Positions 5,315 through 9,411 of a stretch of 9,411 nucleotides of DNA are shown one piece after another. The DNA is taken from positions 1 to 9,411 of the forward strand of contig JAJTCL010000295.1 of assembly GCA_021323255.1 (NCBI GenBank), read 5' to 3'. This stretch comes from Propionibacteriaceae bacterium. GTDB taxonomy: Bacteria; Actinomycetota; Actinomycetes; Propionibacteriales; Propionibacteriaceae. Under the pieces are notes generated by a model. That model did no database searches and had not been told where the DNA came from. It saw nothing but the letters and a program-made list of their open reading frames with translations. A program made the translations under genes and the position numbers. Each line of letters starts with the position of its first letter. Within the stretch, counting starts at the first letter, position 1.

Positions 5315-7810
5315 GGTCACCCGAGGCCAGCTCCAGTACCTCATCAAGGGTGAGGCTGCGGCCGCGGTCAGTTGCCGCCGCGTAGGCGGAGTCGCCAAGC
5401 TGTGTCCGGAGCTGAGCCGCGGTTTCGTCATGCGTCGGACGCCGTCGGCCGCTCCGAACAGGGTTCCAGCGAATTCCGGGTCACCTGCATCAACAGCGAC
5501 TGCGGCTAACGCCTCGAGGGCCCGGCCAAGACTCTCCTTGTTGTCCGGCACCGCAGCATGCTTGACAGCCTCACGAAGCCGGGCGCGGGCCATCTCGATA
5601 TCGCCGAGCCGATGGCGTGCCAAGCCCAAATTGATGAGGGCGTTGCTCAAGAAAACCTCGGCCTTCACCTCGCCCGCATGCAGGAGGCTCTCTTCGAGAT
5701 GTGGGATTGCGTCGGCGTACCGGTGGTGCAGCAGCAACGCACCACCTAGATTCAGCGAGGCGAACGCGATGCCCCATTCATCGTCAAGTTCACGGAATGT
5801 ATCGGCTGCGCTTGCGAGCAGGTCTTCGCCTCTGCTCGGATCCCAAACGGCGTTGATCACGCCAAGGGGAACCGAAGCCGTTGCCGCGTGCTGGACATCA
5901 CCAAGCTGGGTGTAGAGGTCGATTGCCGTCTCCAAAGCGGGAGCGGCTCTTTCGTAGTCGCCCTGCCCGAAGGCAAGCATCCCGAGCCCAAGGCGCGCGT
6001 GTGCACGTTCGGCAGCGCTCAGCGCTGTCTCATCGACGAGCACTTGCTGCACGACTTCTACGCTCTCGCTGAGAAGCCCGGCGATCCACAAGAACGGCCA
6101 CATGGCTATCGCCATGCGGGCGACGCGACCTCCCTCTCCCACATCGAGAGACCAGCGCATGACAGCGCGGATGTTTGGCAGGTCGGCACGGTACTGCGCG
6201 ATCACAGGACGCGGATCACGCCTTAGCATGGGCTCGGCCGCGAGAATGACGCCCTGGTAGTAGTCGGCGTGCGCCCGACTGAATCGTTCCGTCTCTCCCA
6301 AGGCCTCCAACTGCTCGAGTGCAAAGTCACGGACGACCTGCAGCATGGTGAAGCGTGGCTGTCCGTGCAGCGGGTCCTCGGTACGAAGGAGGCTTTTGTC
6401 CACCAGCGAGGCGATACCATCCAGAACCGCCGGCACGGCATCGTCGGCGCACACTGTCTCAGCTGCCTCCAACGGAAAGCCAGCCGCAAACACCCCCAGC
6501 CGGGCAAACAACCGACGTTCGGGGTCGTTGAGGAGATCATGACTCCAGGCGATGGTGGAACGTAAGGTCTGCTGTCGCGGTGGTAGATCGCGAGGGCCGC
6601 CGGTCAGGAAGCTCAGGCGGCGGTCGAGCCGGCGGAGAAGTTCCTCCGGTCCCACCACTTTGGTCCGCGACGCGGCAAGCTCGATCGCCAGCGGGATTCC
6701 ATCGAGTTGGCGACAGATTTCGGTAATGGTTTCCAGCTGGTCTTGATCAAGATCTAAGTCGCTTCCGGCTGCGCGAGCGCGGTCGATGAAAAGTTCGACG
6801 GCGTCAGAATGCCGTAACACATCGGCGTCGTCGACGGCTGCTGAAATCTGCAGGGGTGGAACCTCGACGACGTACTCAGCTGAGAGACGCAACCGTTCCC
6901 GGCTGGTGACGAGCAACACAACCTGGTCCGTCTCTGTGAGGAGCTGCCCGAGGACTCCGGTGGCGTCTATCACGTGCTCGAAATTGTCGATGATCAACAA
7001 CATCTTTCGAGGGCGGAGGTAGTTGAGAACCAAATCCATCAGCGACTGGCCGGGCGATTCGGGAACACCAAGAGACGAGCCGATCGACGACACGACCAGA
7101 TCCGCCGATGACACTTCGTCGAGAGCGATCATCACCACACCATCGAACTTGCCAATCAGATTTGAGCCGACCTCGAGCGCCAACCGCGTCTTGCCGATTC
7201 CACCTGCTCCCACGAGTGTGACCAGGCGCGATTCGCCACTGGTCAACAGCTCCTGGACCATCGACTTCTCGCGTTCCCGCCCGATGAATCGTGACGCCGG
7301 CACTGGCAGCGGGCGGCTTGGCGGCCTTGCTTCTCCAGGCTCGCCGCCGAGATCGAATCGCTCGCTGAGGAGCACCGCAAGGTCGTCCGCGATCAGCGTG
7401 CCGAGCTCATCGCTGGTGCTGAAGCCGCGATAAGAAAGCCCATCGGATTGGATGCGGGTGAGCATTGCGCTGAGCTGTGGATCACGGTCCGGGGCTGGAG
7501 ACTGCACGTAGACGAGCTTCGGCATGTCACCAGCGTTCAGATACTCGTCCTCCAGCCCGGAAACCTCCTGGTCGGGCGCTATCCATCCGTACTGCTGCCC
7601 GTAGATGCCAAGGAAGATGTCGCTTTGCCGCAGATAGGCGAGATAGAGATCTCGCGGAGGGTACGGCCGTGCGCCAAGCTCGAAGAGCACCGGGGTCAGC
7701 CGGAGTCGTTCGATGGCGGCACGAGCGGCGGCGCGTGCACTAGCCAGCTCCTTCATTGTCGAGCTGACGAAGATACGGAGCCGCTGGTCCGGCGTTCGGA
7801 TGGCAATCAT
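5201..7810 (-). CDS. DUF4062 / NB-ARC / TPR STAND ATPase, C-terminus frameshifted
   Basis: This 869-residue cytoplasmic signalling ATPase opens with a DUF4062 domain (about 9-150: RIFVSSTMKEL, LFELGARPYPPRDLY, SGLEDEY). Next comes an NB-ARC ATPase: GAGGIGKT (201-208, Walker A), LLIIDN (271-276, Walker B), VTSRE (302-306 region) and GIPLAIELAA (371-380). A winged-helix segment (about 405-500) and TPR-like helices (about 535-780) follow. No HTH DNA-binding domain is present. ATG 7810 is supported by GGGAGG (complement of 7816-7821) five bases upstream. Such STAND proteins bind ATP and oligomerise on sensing a ligand through the TPRs; the signal is unknown. The C-terminus is abnormal. After LFGAADGVRR (784-793) the frame is off, and the expected ending (LTLDEVLELASGDLTRA) lies in another frame stopping at 5265. 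About 76 terminal residues are thus probably not native. Two TTA leucine codons are present. It could be a regulator or a conflict-system sensor. Confidence 0.88.
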   Translation of the reverse strand: MIAIRTPDQRLRIFVSSTMKELASARAAARAAIERLRLTPVLFELGARPYPPRDLYLAYLRQSDIFLGIYGQQYGWIAPDQEVSGLEDEYLNAGDMPKLVYVQSPAPDRDPQLSAMLTRIQSDGLSYRGFSTSDELGTLIADDLAVLLSERFDLGGEPGEARPPSRPLPVPASRFIGREREKSMVQELLTSGESRLVTLVGAGGIGKTRLALEVGSNLIGKFDGVVMIALDEVSSADLVVSSIGSSLGVPESPGQSLMDLVLNYLRPRKMLLIIDNFEHVIDATGVLGQLLTETDQVVLLVTSRERLRLSAEYVVEVPPLQISAAVDDADVLRHSDAVELFIDRARAAGSDLDLDQDQLETITEICRQLDGIPLAIELAASRTKVVGPEELLRRLDRRLSFLTGGPRDLPPRQQTLRSTIAWSHDLLNDPERRLFARLGVFAAGFPLEAAETVCADDAVPAVLDGIASLVDKSLLRTEDPLHGQPRFTMLQVVRDFALEQLEALGETERFSRAHADYYQGVILAAEPMLRRDPRPVIAQYRADLPNIRAVMRWSLDVGEGGRVARMAIAMWPFLWIAGLLSESVEVVQQVLVDETALSAAERAHARLGLGMLAFGQGDYERAAPALETAIDLYTQLGDVQHAATASVPLGVINAVWDPSRGEDLLASAADTFRELDDEWGIAFASLNLGGALLLHHRYADAIPHLEESLLHAGEVKAEVFLSNALINLGLARHRLGDIEMARARLREAVKHAAVPDNKESLGRALEALAAVAVDAGDPEFAGTLFGAADGVRRMTKPRLSSGHSLATPPTRRQLTAAAASPLMRYWSWPRVTSRALGQDMKQQGRRPTEVARAMTGPSSGIEVLPESGT
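5265..5440 (-). other. Out-of-frame remnant of the native STAND C-terminus
   Basis: Read on the minus strand in the frame ending at TGA 5267-5265, this stretch encodes DETAAQLRTQLGDSAYAAAT followed by DRGRSLTLDEVLELASGDL. This closely resembles the usual last segment of NB-ARC/TPR regulators, where LR--LG--AF-AA---G--L-LDEA is conserved. It is not in frame with the open reading frame that crosses it. The frame can be restored by one extra base (or one plus a multiple of three) near 5425-5445. The family usually has about 14 more residues between GAADGVRR and this segment, so a deletion fits better than a single-base error. Confidence 0.75.
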
Positions 7811-7815
7811 GCTGG

Positions 7816-7821
7816 CCTCCC
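7816..7821 (-). promoter_or_regulatory. Ribosome binding site of the STAND ATPase gene
   Basis: GGGAGG on the minus strand, five bases before ATG 7810, is the best ribosome binding site near this start and supports the choice of start codon. It lies in the 36-base gap after the membrane-protein gene, which has room for little else. Confidence 0.75.
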
Positions 7822-7846
7822 GTCGACTGGCAGGTCAGCTTATTGT

Positions 7847-8260
7847 CTATCCGGCGGTGAGCAGACCGACACCGAGCGTGAGAGCCCCGATTGCAAGCGC
7901 GAGGCCGCCCGCGTAAACCAGCGTGATCACGCCGTTGGGCCGTTCTGCGTCGGGCCGGGTGACCGACAGAAAGAAGCCGAGCGGCATCAGAATCGGTGCC
8001 ACCGCAAATGCCAGCCGGACCACCCACTTCAGCGGTTCGCCAAAGTCGGTCTGGTCCACCCACAGCAGCGCGACGAGCGCGAACACGACCCACACCCCGG
8101 CGTGGGCGTGGCCGGCCCGGAACATGTTCTGCCGCAATGGGTTGTCGAGGTATCCCGGAATGCGACGAGTCAGCATTGCCAGCAAGGACAATCCGCCGAA
8201 CTCAACCGCCAGGACCGTAATCAGCAGAATCCCGGCCATGATCTGCGAAGCGGAAGACAT
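7847..8260 (-). CDS. Four-helix membrane protein with GHAHAG motif, function unknown
   Basis: This 137-residue integral membrane protein has four predicted helices at about 8-30, 53-70, 79-101 and 110-134. The most distinctive feature is FRAGHAHAGV (47-56), two histidines at the start of helix 2 where they could bind a metal or heme; that is an inference. A conserved-looking loop NPLRQNMF (40-47) precedes it, and LMPLGFFLS (91-99) ends helix 3. I recall similar uncharacterised membrane proteins in actinomycetes but cannot assign a function. ATG 8260 has GGGAG (complement of 8268-8272) seven bases upstream, inside the end of the preceding small gene and only three bases after its stop, so the two are almost certainly co-transcribed. 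The protein looks complete. Confidence 0.82.
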   Translation of the reverse strand: MSSASQIMAGILLITVLAVEFGGLSLLAMLTRRIPGYLDNPLRQNMFRAGHAHAGVWVVFALVALLWVDQTDFGEPLKWVVRLAFAVAPILMPLGFFLSVTRPDAERPNGVITLVYAGGLALAIGALTLGVGLLTAG

Positions 8261-8263
8261 CCC

Positions 8264-8542
8264 TCAGCTCCCGTCAATCCGCTCCATCACGTGCAGCCGG
8301 CGCACCCGCAGCTCGTCAACCTCCAGCTCACCGATGCGGAGCTGGCGTACGCTCGCATCGCCGATGCCCAGCCGGCCGATCGCCACGGCGCCGATCGCCA
8401 ACGCCCCCATTGCTCCTGCTCCGACCGCCGCTGCAAGGAGGGCTGCGAATCCGAGCGATGAGGCGCCGGTGGACGTGGCGCCGGTTGCCCGAGCACCGAT
8501 GGAGGAAACTCGCGGCAGTTGTCGAAAATTCTGAGTAGTCAT
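8264..8542 (-). CDS. Small pentad-repeat protein, function unknown
   Basis: From ATG 8542 this gene encodes 92 residues. Residues 1-28 are polar with a Gly/Ala/Thr/Ser-rich stretch (GARATGATSTGASS). An Ala/Gly-rich hydrophobic run (about 29-57) could be one membrane segment. Then a five-residue pattern runs to near the end: AIGAV AIGRL GIGDA and SVRQL RIGEL EVDEL RVRRL, with Ile/Val at position 2 and Leu/Val/Ala at position 5. This periodicity resembles pentapeptide-repeat or other beta-helical folds, with the later repeats increasingly charged. The frame is open further upstream, but the codons before 8542 are low-complexity and run into the regulator gene, so the inner ATG is preferred. No good ribosome binding site is visible. 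TAGCGT seven bases before ATG suggests a leaderless transcript. It precedes the membrane protein by three bases and may act with it. Confidence 0.7.
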   Translation of the reverse strand: MTTQNFRQLPRVSSIGARATGATSTGASSLGFAALLAAAVGAGAMGALAIGAVAIGRLGIGDASVRQLRIGELEVDELRVRRLHVMERIDGS

Positions 8543-8549
8543 GTCCGTA

Positions 8550-8555
8550 ACGCTA
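8550..8555 (-). promoter_or_regulatory. Possible -10 element for a leaderless transcript
   Basis: TAGCGT on the minus strand fits the actinobacterial TANNNT -10 pattern and ends seven bases before ATG 8542, the spacing expected when transcription starts at the start codon. It would explain the missing ribosome binding site. No convincing -35 is visible. This is a short match and could be chance. Confidence 0.35.
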
Positions 8556-8580
8556 GGCGGCAGGCTGTCCGTGTCTTGAC

Positions 8581-8606
8581 GGCAAAATTGCCGGGTTCCT
8601 GGGAAC
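8581..8606. repeat. Two adjacent short inverted repeats
   Basis: GGCAA-AA-TTGCC (8581-8592) and GTTCC-TG-GGAAC (8595-8606) are perfect 5-bp arm palindromes separated by two bases. They lie in the 80-base gap upstream of the pentad-repeat gene. Their small size and two-base centres suit a dimeric regulator better than an RNA hairpin. They may be operators for the neighbouring LuxR-type regulator or another factor, which is unproven. Confidence 0.45.
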
Positions 8607-8610
8607 AGTC

Positions 8611-8636
8611 TTCTCCTGGCACTAGTCCCAGGAGAA
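8611..8636 (-). repeat. 9-bp inverted repeat over the regulator stop codon (possible terminator)
   Basis: The arms TTCTCCTGG (8611-8619) and CCAGGAGAA (8628-8636) are perfect complements around an 8-base loop containing ACTAGT. The regulator's TAG stop (8624-8622) sits in the loop. On the minus strand the hairpin is at the exact end of the regulator gene but has no T-run after it. It may be a weak terminator or mRNA-stabilising structure separating the regulator from the downstream genes, or part of an operator cluster with the two small palindromes beside it. Confidence 0.6.
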
Positions 8637-9411
8637 GTGAGCCAGCTCGGTGCGCGAACTGATGCCGAGCTTGGCGAAAACGTTGCGGAGATGGAAATCC
8701 ACGGTACGAGTGCTGAGGAACAGCTGTGCCGCGACCTCGCGGGTGTGCAATCCACGTGCGACGAAGCGCGCCACCTGGATCTCCTGGGGAGTCAACAGCA
8801 TGACCGTTGACGGGTCTCGTCTGCGTGCGGTCCGACCGGCGGCGCGCAGCTCGAGTCGTGCCCGGTCCGCCCATGGACGGGCGTTGAGTTGATCGAACAT
8901 GTCGATGGCAACCTGAAGGTGGGATCGTGCGTCGACACGCCGGCGCCCGCGCCGCAGGAACTCACCGTAGGCAAGCTCAGTGCGGGCGCGTTCGAACGGT
9001 CGCTGTGATCGCGCATGCAGTCTGAGCGCTTCCTTGAAGAGACTTTGTGCGGTGTCACCCTCCGCTAGGAGCGCCCGGCAATGCGCGACGCGGGCCTGTG
9101 CGGAAACGATGCCCGTATGGGACGCGAAGGCATCAAGTCTGTCGAGCCATTGCAGCGCTTCCTCACGCCGGCCGGTCTGTATCGCTGCCTCAATGCGGTC
9201 CAACGCTGCTGCCGTGTCAGCCACGGCGGGATGCGACATCGCGATGAACCAGGTCACGGCAGACTCGGGATTGCCCAGGCTGACCTCGCGCAGCCCTCGA
9301 GCCCAATGCAGAGCGTCGCGTACCACGGCGTCGAAAACTCCCAGAGCATGCGTGGCTGCTACTTCTCTGGTTTCCGACAGCAGCGAGTGGAACCGTTCGT
9401 CATCCCCGGTC
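8622..9411 (-). CDS. LuxR-family transcriptional regulator with TPR-like helices, C-terminal part
   Basis: The gene enters from beyond the right edge; the frame is open to base 9411 and about 262 residues are visible. The first 190 or so are TPR-like alpha helices (AALDRIEAAIQTGRREEALQ, ERARTELAYGEFLRRGRRR, VAIDMFDQLNARPWADRA). The C-terminus is a LuxR/GerE DNA-binding domain: LTPQEIQVARFVARGL, then TREVAAQLFLSTRTVDFHLR with the recognition helix, then KLGISSRTEL. This arrangement is typical of large LAL-type regulators that carry an ATPase domain N-terminally, but that part is not visible. The internal GTG at 9326 should not be taken as the start, because helical coding sequence continues upstream. 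It is the only DNA-binding protein in the window and lies upstream of the minus-strand genes, so it may control them; the real target is unknown. Confidence 0.9.
   Translation of the reverse strand, partial: TGDDERFHSLLSETREVAATHALGVFDAVVRDALHWARGLREVSLGNPESAVTWFIAMSHPAVADTAAALDRIEAAIQTGRREEALQWLDRLDAFASHTGIVSAQARVAHCRALLAEGDTAQSLFKEALRLHARSQRPFERARTELAYGEFLRRGRRRVDARSHLQVAIDMFDQLNARPWADRARLELRAAGRTARRRDPSTVMLLTPQEIQVARFVARGLHTREVAAQLFLSTRTVDFHLRNVFAKLGISSRTELAHFSWD

Noticed and set aside
7448..8461. Plus-strand open frame of about 337 codons across the STAND start, membrane-protein and small genes
   Set aside because: Its composition is antisense-like, and it crosses three minus-strand genes that have motifs and ribosome binding sites.
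8264..8755. Longer 163-codon version of the pentad-repeat gene
   Set aside because: The extra 71 residues overlap the LuxR DNA-binding domain on the same strand in another frame and are Ser/Pro/Arg-rich with no motif. ATG 8542 is preferred.
9324..9326. GTG as the start of a 234-residue regulator
   Set aside because: The frame stays open to the window edge with plausible helical protein sequence, so the gene begins outside the window.
1..9411. CRISPR arrays, tRNA or rRNA genes, insertion sequences
   Set aside because: No spaced direct repeats, no tRNA-like cloverleaf sequence and no transposase motifs were seen on either strand.

Overview
The window is high-GC DNA (roughly 60-65% G+C by eye) with GTG starts, 4-base ATGA/GTGA gene overlaps, a CUT1-type sugar importer with no ATPase gene visible, and large LuxR and STAND regulators. 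This points to a soil-type actinomycete, or less likely another high-GC lineage such as Chloroflexota. I cannot name the genus.

Left half, + strand (1-5314). This is a compact carbohydrate uptake and catabolism operon. It holds the 3' end of a substrate-binding lipoprotein gene, a perfect 12-bp hairpin in the 100-bp gap, two permease genes joined by ATGA, an NAD-type MDR/sorbitol-dehydrogenase-like gene, a sugar-phosphate isomerase/epimerase-like TIM-barrel gene joined by GTGA, and a GH63/MGH1-type glycosidase gene. The inferred logic is import of a glycoside, cleavage by a cytoplasmic glucosidase/mannosidase-like enzyme, then oxidation and isomerisation of the released polyol or sugar.

Right half, - strand (5201-9411), converging on the operon. 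Read right to left it holds the C-terminal part of a LuxR-type regulator that runs off the window, an 80-bp gap rich in inverted repeats, a small protein with a five-residue repeat, a four-helix membrane protein with a GHAHAG motif, and a DUF4062-NB-ARC-TPR STAND ATPase. The 3' ends of the STAND gene and the glycosidase gene overlap antisense.

The most notable observation is that three genes look damaged by small deletions. The dehydrogenase lacks its N-terminal strand and its remnant runs into the permease C-terminus. The isomerase lacks about 30 internal residues, including the conserved Asp/His metal-site strand. The STAND gene changes frame near its C-terminus, with the expected family ending still readable in another frame. 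Either the locus is decaying or the assembly has recurrent small deletions; raw reads would settle it. I see no clear evidence of a complete new defence system. The least characterised material is the pentad-repeat protein, the GHAHAG membrane protein and the DUF4062 STAND ATPase on one strand.
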